Of a stretch of 64,000 bases of DNA, positions 42,847-52,107 are shown piece by piece. The notes beneath the pieces were generated by a model. It searched no databases. It was not told where the DNA came from and saw only the letters and a list, made by a program, of their open reading frames with translations. How positions within the stretch are numbered: the first letter of the stretch is position 1; each line of letters opens with the position of its first letter. The position numbers and the translations under genes are program-made. Source of the stretch: an uncultured Bacteroidota bacterium (GTDB taxonomy: Bacteria; Bacteroidota; Bacteroidia; Bacteroidales; UBA932); the NCBI GenBank assembly GCA_937901965.1, contig CALGSW010000001.1:1-64000 (forward strand). The letters run 5' to 3'.

Positions 42847-44769
42847 ATGTCAACATCATTGGAGATACTTGAGCGTTACTGGGGTTACAACTCCTTCCGG
42901 ACAAATCAGAGGGAAATAATTGAGTCTGCCCTTGGCGGAAGAGACACAATAGCCCTAATGCCCACAGGTGGTGGAAAATCTTTGACATTTCAAATTCCTG
43001 CTCTGATGAAAGATGGAATTGCCCTTGTTGTGACACCTTTGATTGCATTAATAAAAGATCAGGCAGAATCTCTCAGATCCAGAGGAATTCCGGTAATTGC
43101 ACTTCATTCAGGAATGAATTCCGGAGAGATTGATGCATTACTTGATAACGCAATTCTTGGAGATTACAAATTTCTTTATTTATCTCCTGAAAGATTAAAT
43201 AGTGAAATATTCAGAGCCAGAGTTTCAAAAATGAATGTTAACTATTTAATAATTGATGAGGCTCACTGTATATCTCAATGGGGTCATGACTTCCGTCCAG
43301 ACTATCTTAATATTAAAGATGTCAAAAAGTTAATATCACCTATCGCTACTATTGCTGTAACTGCTACAGCAACTCCAACTGTGGTTTCTGAAATTGTTCA
43401 ACATCTAGAATTAGACTCACCAAACATAATTAAGTCCAGTTTTAAAAGAAGCAATCTGTCATATGTCTGCAGAGAGGATGCAGACAAATATGGTCAATTA
43501 CTTAAGATAACAAGAAAATTAAACGGATCCGGAATTATTTATGTCAGGGAGAGGCGCAAAACCTTTGAAATTTCAGAATTTCTTCAGGCACATGGCATTT
43601 CAGCTGAACCATATAATGCAGCGCTTCCGTCTGCTTCACGTGCTTTAAGACAAGATGAATGGAAAAGCGGAAATCTAAGAATAATTGTGGCTACAAATGC
43701 TTTTGGGATGGGTATTGACAAAGCAGATGTAAGGTTTGTTTGCCATCTTGATCCGCCTGAATCAATTGAGGCCTATTATCAGGAGGCGGGCAGAGCGGGT
43801 AGGGATGGAGCAAAATCATATGCAATATTGCTCTGGAATAAACAAGATGCAGGGAGATTAAGGAAAATTCTCTCAACAACCTTTCCAGAGAAAGAGTATA
43901 TAAGCAATGTATACCAAAAAATATTTATTTATCTTGGAATTGCTTACGGAGGTGGTAAGGAAAAAGTAATAAATTTCAGTCTTAAAGATTTTTGTTCAAA
44001 AAGCTCTATTCACCCCGTACCGGCATATCATGCATTAAAATATCTTGAAAAAGAGGGATATTTTGAGTTAACAGACGAACTTGACAATCCTTCCAGAATA
44101 AAATTCATAGTCAACCGTGATGAGTTATATAATGTACAACTTCAAAACAACTCACTTGATGCGTTCATTAAGACTTTATTAAGACTTTACTCTGGTCTTT
44201 TTTCATTATCTGTACCAATAGATGAAGAGTATATAGCACGTTTAACACGAAACAGTAAAGCTGCTATTACAGCAAGTCTCCTCAGACTCTCAAGGATGGG
44301 CGTTATAAGTTATTCCCCAGCTATAAGATCGCCCTTATTAATTATCAAAAAAGAGCGTTTAGATGAAAAGAATTTTTGTATTGATGAGACAAGTTATCTA
44401 AAACTCAAAAGTAATATGGAGGCTAAAATCGAGAATATAATTGCCTTTTTCCAGAACAGTGATATCTGCCGTGAAAATGTACTTTTGGAGTATTTTGGAG
44501 AGATCTCAGATTCTGCTTGCGGCAAGTGTGATATTTGTCTGGCTTCAGCACGAAAGAGTGAAAGTTCTAACTACTATTATTCTGTAGAAGAGAAAGTATT
44601 TGAAATTCTCTCATCCGGTCCTAAAAGTATGGCAGAAATATCATTAGAAATAGACGACGATACTCGTTTGTACATTGACGTTGTCCGGGATTTGGCTGAA
44701 AGAGGAGCTCTTACAATTGATGGTGATATTTTTTCTATATCTCCGGATATCAGTAACCCTTACCAATAA
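42847..44769 (+). CDS. recQ: ATP-dependent DNA helicase RecQ
   Basis: 640 residues. Walker A is PTGGGKS (39-45), Walker B DEAH (137-140), and helicase motifs V and VI are visible as ATNAFGMGIDKADVRFV and QEAGRAGRDG. An RQC zinc region has the cysteines in CRENV and CGKCDIC. No HRDC domain is evident; the C-terminus ends in a winged-helix-like stretch. It unwinds duplexes and recombination intermediates. Its last 20 bp overlap the convergent maf gene. Confidence 0.93.
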   Translation: MSTSLEILERYWGYNSFRTNQREIIESALGGRDTIALMPTGGGKSLTFQIPALMKDGIALVVTPLIALIKDQAESLRSRGIPVIALHSGMNSGEIDALLDNAILGDYKFLYLSPERLNSEIFRARVSKMNVNYLIIDEAHCISQWGHDFRPDYLNIKDVKKLISPIATIAVTATATPTVVSEIVQHLELDSPNIIKSSFKRSNLSYVCREDADKYGQLLKITRKLNGSGIIYVRERRKTFEISEFLQAHGISAEPYNAALPSASRALRQDEWKSGNLRIIVATNAFGMGIDKADVRFVCHLDPPESIEAYYQEAGRAGRDGAKSYAILLWNKQDAGRLRKILSTTFPEKEYISNVYQKIFIYLGIAYGGGKEKVINFSLKDFCSKSSIHPVPAYHALKYLEKEGYFELTDELDNPSRIKFIVNRDELYNVQLQNNSLDAFIKTLLRLYSGLFSLSVPIDEEYIARLTRNSKAAITASLLRLSRMGVISYSPAIRSPLLIIKKERLDEKNFCIDETSYLKLKSNMEAKIENIIAFFQNSDICRENVLLEYFGEISDSACGKCDICLASARKSESSNYYYSVEEKVFEILSSGPKSMAEISLEIDDDTRLYIDVVRDLAERGALTIDGDIFSISPDISNPYQ

Positions 44770-45355
44770 ACGAGATAAGTTCTCTGTAAAGTTTTTGAAC
44801 AGGAAGTCCCATTACATTAAAATATGAACCTGAAATCTTCTCTATCGCAACATACCCAATCCACTCCTGAGCACCATAAGAGCCTGCTTTATCATATGGC
44901 GAGTAATTATCAACATAGTAAGATATCTCTTCATTGCTCAAATCTCTAAAGTAAACATCAGTTGATGAGGAGAATTCTGCTTCACCTCTATTACTCCTAA
45001 GATTAACTCCTGTTACAACTTTGTGCATTCTGCCGGATAAATTAGAAAGCATAGAGATTGCATCATCCTTATCAACTGGTTTCCCAAGTATCGTTCCATC
45101 ACATAATACTAATGTATCTGCAGTTAACAATATTTCATTTTCAGCAAGTTGTCGGCCAAAAGAATCGGCTTTCATCTTTGCAAGAAACTGAGGAACTATA
45201 TCAATAGGAATTGATGAATCATAAAATTCATCTGTATGATCTGGAAGCTCAACCTTAAACTTAAGGCCAAGGCCAGAAATAAGTTGTTGTCTTCTTGGTG
45301 AAGCGGACGCAAGTATCAGCATCCTGTTCTCCATTAAATTATTTAATAAACTCAT
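44750..45355 (-). CDS. maf: Maf-like nucleotide pyrophosphatase
   Basis: 201 residues from the ATG at 45355, which overlaps the kdsC stop in an ATGA junction; an in-frame start 10 codons upstream is less attractive. The family motif ILASASPRRQQLISG is at about 13-27, TADTLV and GKPVDKDDA follow, and KAGSYGAQEWIG marks the C-terminal active-site part. Maf proteins hydrolyse non-canonical nucleoside triphosphates. The gene converges on and overlaps recQ by 20 bp. Confidence 0.92.
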   Translation of the reverse strand: MSLLNNLMENRMLILASASPRRQQLISGLGLKFKVELPDHTDEFYDSSIPIDIVPQFLAKMKADSFGRQLAENEILLTADTLVLCDGTILGKPVDKDDAISMLSNLSGRMHKVVTGVNLRSNRGEAEFSSSTDVYFRDLSNEEISYYVDNYSPYDKAGSYGAQEWIGYVAIEKISGSYFNVMGLPVQKLYRELISFIGKGY

Positions 45356-45882
45356 CCTGAATATGCTTCTGGTGAATCTGCCCATCTCCCGTGGACCTTT
45401 AGGGTCTGTTCAATTACATCTCTTGCGCACCCTTTGCCACCTCCATATATTGAAATGTACTCGCAAACTTCTTTCACCTCATTAACTGCGTCAGAGGGAC
45501 AGGCAGGAACTCCGCATACTTTTAAAATTCCAATATCAGGAATATCATCTCCCATGAAAAGAACCTCTTCAGCTTTTAGATTATGCCTTTTTAAGAAATC
45601 TTCAAAATCAGGCATTTTATATATTGATTTTAAATAAATATCCTCTCTTGGGACTCCTATCTGCATGAATCTTAAAGCTATCGACTCTGAGGATCCCCCC
45701 GTAATTATTGCAACCGGATAATCTTTCATTATTGCCACTCTAACGGCAAATCCGTCTTTTGCATTATGGGACCGCAGAAGATCGCCATTATCTGTAGCCA
45801 GAACCTGTCCATCGGTAAAAACTCCGTCAACATCAAATGCGAAGGCTCTAATTTTATGTAGTTTGACTTTGAAATTTGACAT
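45352..45882 (-). CDS. kdsC: KdsC-type HAD phosphatase (3-deoxy-D-manno-octulosonate-8-phosphate phosphatase)
   Basis: 176 residues, the small capless HAD size of KdsC. Motif I is FAFDVDGVFTDG, motif II IITGGSSES, the KdsC-specific NAKDGFAVR is present, and motif IV is FMGDDIPDIGIL. It releases phosphate from KDO 8-phosphate for lipopolysaccharide core synthesis. It abuts the DUF2520 gene upstream (0 bp) and is coupled to maf downstream through an ATGA overlap. Confidence 0.9.
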   Translation of the reverse strand: MSNFKVKLHKIRAFAFDVDGVFTDGQVLATDNGDLLRSHNAKDGFAVRVAIMKDYPVAIITGGSSESIALRFMQIGVPREDIYLKSIYKMPDFEDFLKRHNLKAEEVLFMGDDIPDIGILKVCGVPACPSDAVNEVKEVCEYISIYGGGKGCARDVIEQTLKVHGRWADSPEAYSG

Positions 45883-46704
45883 TCAATCCTTTTTAGTTTG
45901 TTTTATTATTAGGTCTGATAATTTTTTATATACTTCAAAGTGCTCATCACTGCCTTTAAGTACCTCAAGATGCTTTTCAACAGTACAAATATCTCCTCTC
46001 TTTGCCGGTCCTCTCTGAACGACAGCAGGATCTCCGTACAAAAATGCCTTTCTTACTGTCTCAAGAGCAATTGGTAATAAATAAACATGATTAGGCACTG
46101 AAATATCGTATGAAAGACTGGCAAGATAATTAATAAAATCACTTACAAAGACTGCCGCTATATGCATTTTTAGTCTCTGTTCAGAATCTGTAACTGTAAA
46201 TTCTGAGCCCAATGCTTTACAAATAAATTCTAGTTTGTCTCCACTCTTTTCATCAGAATATTCAAGTAAAAATGGCACTAAAGTAAAGTCAACGGGTTTA
46301 TTCTTACTTAAAGTCATAAGTGGGTAAAATACTCCAAAAGAAGGGAGGTGGCTTAAAATACTTAGATGTGTACCACCACTAATATGACATACAGTTGTAT
46401 CTCCAATAACAACTGAATTAATTTTATTTATTGAAGATAATATTTCCGGTATTGCATCATCAGAAACAGCAATAATTATTACATCTGATCCATCAGCATT
46501 GGAGGGATTATCAGATGCAATTGTTTGCGGAAGAGTGTAAAGATTATTTTCCGGCTTGTTGAGAATTGATGCGAGTAATAATGCAGCTTCAATAGATCTG
46601 TTAATTACAAATGGTATCTCAAATCCAGCCGATTTTAATGCTAATGCTAGTCTGAAACCTGCATTTCCAGTACCGATTATTGAAATTTTCAATGGATTAT
46701 TCAT
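45883..46704 (-). CDS. Rossmann-fold protein with DUF2520 domain
   Basis: 273 residues. An N-terminal NAD(P)-binding domain starts with ISIIGTGNAGFRLALAL (GxGxxG at about 11-16), and a helical C-terminal DUF2520 domain follows, including HIAAVFVSDFINYLASLSYD. The pair resembles pyrroline-5-carboxylate reductase/F420-dependent oxidoreductase folds, but no substrate is established. It overlaps the M28 peptidase gene by 4 bp and abuts kdsC, an order I believe is common in Bacteroidetes. Confidence 0.85.
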   Translation of the reverse strand: MNNPLKISIIGTGNAGFRLALALKSAGFEIPFVINRSIEAALLLASILNKPENNLYTLPQTIASDNPSNADGSDVIIIAVSDDAIPEILSSINKINSVVIGDTTVCHISGGTHLSILSHLPSFGVFYPLMTLSKNKPVDFTLVPFLLEYSDEKSGDKLEFICKALGSEFTVTDSEQRLKMHIAAVFVSDFINYLASLSYDISVPNHVYLLPIALETVRKAFLYGDPAVVQRGPAKRGDICTVEKHLEVLKGSDEHFEVYKKLSDLIIKQTKKD

Positions 46705-48065
46705 TTCACAGAACCCCCTGTTGCAAAGAGTGGCAAACTCTCATTACCATTTACATTCACACTTTGAACAGCAAAAAAGTAATTATCCTTAATATATGGT
46801 AATTCTGCACAATTCTCTTTAACAAAAATCTTCTTCCCCCAATTTGATTTGTCAGTTTCACGTATCAGAATATAGTAACCATATGGCTTAATAAGCCCAT
46901 CAGGCTGTTCCCATGATATTTTTGTAGAAGAGGAGAGGCCATTAATATCAATAGTAGCATTTACAGGTTTGTAAGGAGCAAAAGCCAAATTCATTAAAGT
47001 TGATAAATTCGCCTGTGTGTTTTTTCTTACATACTCAAAATCAACGCCATGAATTAAGTCTCCAAACTCTTTACCATCTCTTATACCCGGAATCTGGTGT
47101 GTGCGGTCGTAGTTTTCATAATACTCGCATAATCTAACAGATACAAAACCTTCTTTGTTAAAAGGGGTATGATCTCCACCTCTTCCGAATCTATCATTCC
47201 TATAAATAAGTTTAACCTCTAAATTATCAACATACCTTTCAGAAATTTCCTTAATATATCTGGCTAATTGTCTGGATTCACTGTCGTTTTCTGATGAATT
47301 AAACTCTCTTATTCTCTTTTTTACAGCTGTTTCAGTAAATGAAATATTTTCTGAGAAGACCCTTAATCTTGTATTTCCAGATATTTCAGTTCCACTTGAC
47401 CTTGAATTTCCTATCATGTCGTTATTAATAACAGCCAGTATATTCCAGTTCTCTTTTTTTGCAAGTGATGCCATATACGTTGCTCCTAATAAGCCGTGCT
47501 CTTCGCCCGATAGAAAAAGTAGTTTAACAGATACCGGCAGCGATTTTTTTGATAGAATCCTTGCAATTTCCATTAATGCTGCAACACCGCTTCCATTATC
47601 GTTTGCTCCAGGAGCAAATGCTGTAGAGTCATTGTTGTCAAATGATCTGCTGTCATAATGAGCTAAAAGTATAATTATTCTGTCATCAGATTTATTTGTC
47701 CCCTTAAAGAAGGTCTCAATATTAGTAAGCTTAACCTTCCTGCCAAGCCTGGAGCCCTCACCACCTGCTATATAATTATGTTTAACTATGGATATATTTG
47801 GGTTTCCATCAGAATAACTCTCTAGCTTGTTGTAGATATACTCAGAAGCAGCCCCGATTCCGGCTGATTTATCTGACTTATTACTAAGATTATGCCTTGT
47901 TTGCATTGAAACAAGATCTGAAATTGTAAGCAGCAAACTATCTTTATTGACAAGATTTATAGCATCAGTTATATTGGTGTCTCTGATAATAACTTGCTGT
48001 CCTTCCACACTAGCAGGAAGTAAAAAAATAATTCCCGATAAAATTATTGATGCGATAATTTTCAT
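46701..48065 (-). CDS. Exported M28-family zinc aminopeptidase with C-terminal Fn3-like domain
   Basis: 454 residues with a signal peptide (cleavage near residue 22, VEGQQ). The M28 co-catalytic zinc site is seen in AHYDSRS, GANDNGSGVAAL, LSGEEHGLLGA, NNDMIGNS and GGDHTPF. A C-terminal segment of about 85 residues (TIDINGLSSSTKISWEQPDG to the end) looks like a fibronectin-III-type domain. It would release amino acids from peptides in the periplasm. It is the first gene of a unit with DUF2520, kdsC and maf, coupled by short overlaps. Confidence 0.9.
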   Translation of the reverse strand: MKIIASIILSGIIFLLPASVEGQQVIIRDTNITDAINLVNKDSLLLTISDLVSMQTRHNLSNKSDKSAGIGAASEYIYNKLESYSDGNPNISIVKHNYIAGGEGSRLGRKVKLTNIETFFKGTNKSDDRIIILLAHYDSRSFDNNDSTAFAPGANDNGSGVAALMEIARILSKKSLPVSVKLLFLSGEEHGLLGATYMASLAKKENWNILAVINNDMIGNSRSSGTEISGNTRLRVFSENISFTETAVKKRIREFNSSENDSESRQLARYIKEISERYVDNLEVKLIYRNDRFGRGGDHTPFNKEGFVSVRLCEYYENYDRTHQIPGIRDGKEFGDLIHGVDFEYVRKNTQANLSTLMNLAFAPYKPVNATIDINGLSSSTKISWEQPDGLIKPYGYYILIRETDKSNWGKKIFVKENCAELPYIKDNYFFAVQSVNVNGNESLPLFATGGSVK

Positions 48066-48077
48066 AAGAATATTAAA

Positions 48078-49352
48078 TCAATACAATTCGTTAAATGCCT
48101 TTAGCTCTCTACTGTAGTTTCCAGGTATTAAGACCATATGATTACCTAAATGCGAATTCAAAAAACATTCAAGTGCATCATCAGATTCAAACTTAAATCT
48201 GACTTGTGTTCTGCATCTCTCTTTAACTGATGTATTTTGAGTTATTTTTCCTGATACACAGAACATTTGGTCAAGACTTTCACCGCCGCATTTAAATAGT
48301 GTATAATCTCCCGTGATAAGTTCTGCAGCTACACCTATTCCAATTCCTGATTCAAAATGTGACGGGAGGGTAAATTTTTCCGAGAAAGATAGCGGAGAGG
48401 TGCAATGAGCAAAATCTACACTTCTAGTAATTCTGTCTATAGAAGAGGGATTTGCCATAAAAACCGGTTTGTTCAATAATGATCTGGCAATAATCATTGA
48501 CCACAATGTAGGGATATCTCCCTCACAACCGGAGACTAAACCTTTATCATTAAGTATTGACAATGCAAGGCAAGCTGTTGTATTACATGTACCAATGATA
48601 TCAAAACATTTTATAGAGAGGGCATTAAGCTCATTATCTTGTACAATTTGTTTAATAGCATTATACATCTTAACAGCCTCAATAACATCCTCTTTTGTTC
48701 TTCCGCCTGCTATTACTTTAGAATAATCTTCAATAAGTTTAATTGATTCATTTGAACTTAATGAGTATTTTCCATTGTAGGTATCAATATTTAGGAACTT
48801 CTCTTCCAATGTGGAGATTGAAATGTCTACAAATTTTACTCCAAGTCTTGAAGTTAAGGAGTACTTATCAACATCTGAAGCTATTAGCCATGGTGAAGCG
48901 TCTCCAATAAGACCAATTTTTGTGTCTGAAATCTCTTTAAAGGCTTTGTGAATATTTGATAGTATTGAAATTTCGCTATGAAGATTTTCCATATAAGCGT
49001 CAATTGGATCAATTGGAAAATTCAGATGTTTATGCTTTATCTTCCTTGAATTCAACCAACTGGAAATCTCCAATGTAGCAGCTAACGAATTATGAAAAGA
49101 GTCACTAAGTATTACCAGCGGACGTGAAATTTTCTGCCAGTGGCTGAGAAAAATCTGTTCAGTTCCTCCAGTTGCTATAAATGCGATTGCAAACTCTTCT
49201 TGCCCTTTAATAGGCTCGTATTCTTGTGCACTTACAATTTTCAATGAATACCTGCTTTTGAAGTGTGAATAGAGCAGTTCTCTAGATCCAGATACTGAAT
49301 TGCTTTCATGAAGTGTTGATGCAAAAACTACGAGGGTAAGATTTGGTTCCAT
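48078..49352 (-). CDS. L-fucose/L-arabinose isomerase-fold protein of unknown substrate
   Basis: 424 residues. The C-terminal half resembles sugar isomerases of the FucI/AraA fold, with SGCEGDIPTLWSMIIARSL, NPSSID, VDFAHCTSPL and a beta-barrel end. The N-terminal half is Rossmann-like and shorter than in FucI (591 residues). Acidic residues in CEGDI and the His in AHCT are plausible metal ligands, but I cannot place a full catalytic set. No sugar kinase or aldolase is nearby, so a catabolic role is not supported by context. It has its own strong promoter. Confidence 0.65.
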   Translation of the reverse strand: MEPNLTLVVFASTLHESNSVSGSRELLYSHFKSRYSLKIVSAQEYEPIKGQEEFAIAFIATGGTEQIFLSHWQKISRPLVILSDSFHNSLAATLEISSWLNSRKIKHKHLNFPIDPIDAYMENLHSEISILSNIHKAFKEISDTKIGLIGDASPWLIASDVDKYSLTSRLGVKFVDISISTLEEKFLNIDTYNGKYSLSSNESIKLIEDYSKVIAGGRTKEDVIEAVKMYNAIKQIVQDNELNALSIKCFDIIGTCNTTACLALSILNDKGLVSGCEGDIPTLWSMIIARSLLNKPVFMANPSSIDRITRSVDFAHCTSPLSFSEKFTLPSHFESGIGIGVAAELITGDYTLFKCGGESLDQMFCVSGKITQNTSVKERCRTQVRFKFESDDALECFLNSHLGNHMVLIPGNYSRELKAFNELY

Positions 49353-49369
49353 ACAATATGATTAATTTT

Positions 49370-49378
49370 GCAAAGATA
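49370..49378 (-). promoter_or_regulatory. -7 promoter element of the fucose-isomerase-like gene
   Basis: Minus strand TATCTTTGC is an exact TAnnTTTGC match, 17 bp before the ATG. A TTTG lies 24 bp upstream, slightly too far for an ideal -33 element. Confidence 0.65.
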
Positions 49379-49450
49379 GAAATTTTCATTAATATGTTTT
49401 TTCAAACAATTGTGATGGAAATCCGTTATTAAATTGAAAAGTAAAGTAAA

Positions 49451-50332
49451 ATGGAACATAATTCCCGGACTGAGTCAAATAGAAATATATTAACGGCATT
49501 TGGTCTCAATTTATCTTTTGCTTTAATTGAGCTTGCCGGAGGTTTAATTACAAACTCTGTAGCGATTTTATCTGATGCAATTCATGATTTTGGTGACTCA
49601 TTATCACTGGGTGTGGCCTATTTTTTAGAAAAAAAATCCAGAAAGAGGGGAGATGATAAGTATACTTACGGTTACAGAAGATTCTCTTTGTTAGGTTCAA
49701 TTTTTATATCTGTTGTCTTACTTTTTGGATCTATGATTATGATCAAAGAGAGTATTATCAGATTATTCAATCCTCAGGATACAAATGCTTCAGGAATGAT
49801 TATTCTATCTATATTGGGAATTCTGGTCAACGGAGCTGCATTAATAAAGTTGAAGAATGGTAAAACACACAATGAAAAAGCTGTTACTCTGCACATGATG
49901 GAAGATGTTTTAGGTTGGGCAGCTGTATTTGTTGGAAGTATTATTATGTTTTATACTGGGATAACAATTATAGACCCCATACTTTCAATCTTAATAGCTT
50001 TCTGGGTACTATACAATGTTTACAGAAATCTGAAAGAGACACTGTCAATTATGCTTCAACAAGTTCCGGAGAACTTAAATGTAAAATTCTTGGAAGACAA
50101 ACTGCTTACAATTAAAGGTGTTAAGTCTGTTAATGATCTTCATGTCTGGACTATGGATGGAGAAAAAAACATCGCATCACTTCATTTAGAATGCAATGAA
50201 AATACAGATTTTAACGTTATTAAGCAGGAGGCAAGGAGCATACTACTCAATCATGATATCATTCATTCTACAATTGAAATTGAGTCATCCGGTGAGAACA
50301 GTAATTCAATAAAATGTGAAGAGTGTAGATAA
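49451..50332 (+). CDS. Cation diffusion facilitator (CzcD-like metal efflux)
   Basis: 293 residues with six predicted membrane helices and a cytoplasmic C-terminal domain. Metal-site residues are seen in SDAIHDFGDSLSLG (helix II HxxxD) and in HMMEDVLGW (helix V HxxxD), the zinc-type arrangement. The histidine-rich loop is short. The C-terminal tail ends in KCEECR, a possible metal-sensing cysteine pair. It exports zinc or related divalent metals in exchange for protons. Confidence 0.9.
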   Translation: MEHNSRTESNRNILTAFGLNLSFALIELAGGLITNSVAILSDAIHDFGDSLSLGVAYFLEKKSRKRGDDKYTYGYRRFSLLGSIFISVVLLFGSMIMIKESIIRLFNPQDTNASGMIILSILGILVNGAALIKLKNGKTHNEKAVTLHMMEDVLGWAAVFVGSIIMFYTGITIIDPILSILIAFWVLYNVYRNLKETLSIMLQQVPENLNVKFLEDKLLTIKGVKSVNDLHVWTMDGEKNIASLHLECNENTDFNVIKQEARSILLNHDIIHSTIEIESSGENSNSIKCEECR

Positions 50333-50358
50333 AAAAGCCGGATGAAGTTCATCCGGCT
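50331..50358 (-). terminator. Rho-independent terminator of the ETF/acyl-CoA dehydrogenase operon
   Basis: A perfect inverted repeat AGCCGGATGAA / TTCATCCGGCT (336-346 and 348-358) is followed on the minus strand by TTTTTT. It lies 19 bp after the acyl-CoA dehydrogenase stop and just overlaps the stop codon of the convergent metal exporter gene. Confidence 0.88.
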
Positions 50359-50377
50359 CAATATAGATATTTAATAT

Positions 50378-52105
50378 TTAGGCTTCAACTGATGTCTCTC
50401 CTTTAACTGCAAGGAAAGAACCCATTTTAAATTCAGAGAAATCTTTTATATAGGAAAATCTTTCATTATTCCATGATTTTGATTTTCCTATATATATCTC
50501 CATAGACACAGCATAAGACTCATCTCTTTGAGTATCTGTTAAAAGCAAATATGACATCACGATATGAGAGGCCATTTCAACAAGCCTTCTTGCGTGAAAA
50601 TCAATATATTCAGTATCTTTCCCAGAAATCAGTTCAATAGCTTTAGCAAATTGATCTGTCATTTCAATAATCTCTTTTTTATATGGCTCGTATTCAGGTT
50701 TTACGGGAACTGACTCATATTCTCTAATTTGAGCAAGATATGATCCGTTTGTCACATATCTTTGAGCGGCAACCACCTGAAGCTGTGAAGTACCTTCATA
50801 AATAGTAGTAATTCTGGCGTCTCTGTATATCCTTTCAATAGGATAATCTTTCATGAATCCAGATCCGCCATGAATTTGAAGTGAGTCATATGCGTTCTGG
50901 TTACAATACTCTGATGACATCAGCTTTAGCATAGGAGTAAACATATCTGCGAGTTTCTGATACTTTTTTGAATCTGCCCTCTCTTCAGGGGTTAGTTTTC
51001 TCTCCTCTGAAATAAAACCATATGCTTTATATATATCAACAAAGCGAGTGGTTTCATATAACAGTGCCCTTGAAGCCTGAAGTTTTGCCTTTATTAGTGC
51101 CAGCATTTCATAAACAGCCGGGAACTGAATGATCGGTTTACCAAACTGAGCTCGCTCATGAGCATATTTCAATGCCTCTCTGTATGCTGCTTCAGAGATA
51201 CCAACCGATTGGGCACCAACTCCCAGTCTTGCTCCATTCATCAAAGACATTACATACTTTATAAGACCAAGTTTTCTCTCTCCTACAAGTTTTGCCGGTG
51301 CATTATTAAATACCAATTCACATGTAGGGCTTCCCTTAATCCCGAGTTTATTCTCAATCCTTCTAACTGTTACTCCTCCCCATTTTTTATCATATACGAA
51401 ATAAGATAATCCGCGTCCGTCAGTTGTACCATCCTCAGAACGTGCAAGCACAAGTTTTATTTCAGCATCACCATTGGTAATAAAGCGTTTTACCCCATTG
51501 AGGTACCACTTGTTCTGTGATTCATTAAATGTCGCTCTGAGCATGACTGCTTGCAAATCAGACCCGGCATCAGGCTCTGTAAGATCCATTGAGCATGTGT
51601 CACCACAATTAATTCTGGGAAGAAATTCTTTTTTTATCTCATCAGATGCATACTCATTAATTGTCTCCGCACAATCCTGAAGCCCCCAGATGTTTGCAAA
51701 ACCAGCATCTGCTCTTGCAACTATCTCTGCTGACATCACATATGGAACCATTGAAAAGTTCAAACCTCCAAATTCTCTTGGAAGTGCCATTCCATATAGC
51801 CCAGCCTGAGTAAGCACATCCTGATTTTGTTTGGTACCTGTCGCATAATAGACTCTCCCTTCATGATGTACAGGACCGGTTTTATCAACGCTCTCAGCAT
51901 TTGGAGATATAACATCTCCACAAATCTGCCCCATAATTTCCATCACTTTATCATACGAATCAATGGCATCATCTGCTGTGCAAGGAGCATAATCAAAATG
52001 TCCTGAATCTTTGAAATCCTGCTCCTTAAGAGAAACTATCTTCTTCATGAGTGGATGTTCAAACTGAAATTTAAGATCTTTATTGTCTTTGTAATAATTT
52101 GCCAT
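50378..52105 (-). CDS. Acyl-CoA dehydrogenase
   Basis: 575 residues, the long acyl-CoA dehydrogenase form with a C-terminal extension of about 140 residues beyond the standard 380-residue core. Flavin and substrate motifs include CSMDLTEPDAGSDLQA, KRFITNGDAE and, near the catalytic base, ARITTIYEGTSQLQVVAAQRY, where the Glu of YEGTSQ is the expected active-site residue. It is encoded 2 bp after etfA, so electrons go to that ETF. A short-chain (for example butyryl-CoA) substrate is possible, as in other fermentative Bacteroidales, but chain length is not visible here. Confidence 0.92.
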   Translation of the reverse strand: MANYYKDNKDLKFQFEHPLMKKIVSLKEQDFKDSGHFDYAPCTADDAIDSYDKVMEIMGQICGDVISPNAESVDKTGPVHHEGRVYYATGTKQNQDVLTQAGLYGMALPREFGGLNFSMVPYVMSAEIVARADAGFANIWGLQDCAETINEYASDEIKKEFLPRINCGDTCSMDLTEPDAGSDLQAVMLRATFNESQNKWYLNGVKRFITNGDAEIKLVLARSEDGTTDGRGLSYFVYDKKWGGVTVRRIENKLGIKGSPTCELVFNNAPAKLVGERKLGLIKYVMSLMNGARLGVGAQSVGISEAAYREALKYAHERAQFGKPIIQFPAVYEMLALIKAKLQASRALLYETTRFVDIYKAYGFISEERKLTPEERADSKKYQKLADMFTPMLKLMSSEYCNQNAYDSLQIHGGSGFMKDYPIERIYRDARITTIYEGTSQLQVVAAQRYVTNGSYLAQIREYESVPVKPEYEPYKKEIIEMTDQFAKAIELISGKDTEYIDFHARRLVEMASHIVMSYLLLTDTQRDESYAVSMEIYIGKSKSWNNERFSYIKDFSEFKMGSFLAVKGETSVEA

Positions 52106-52107
52106 CT

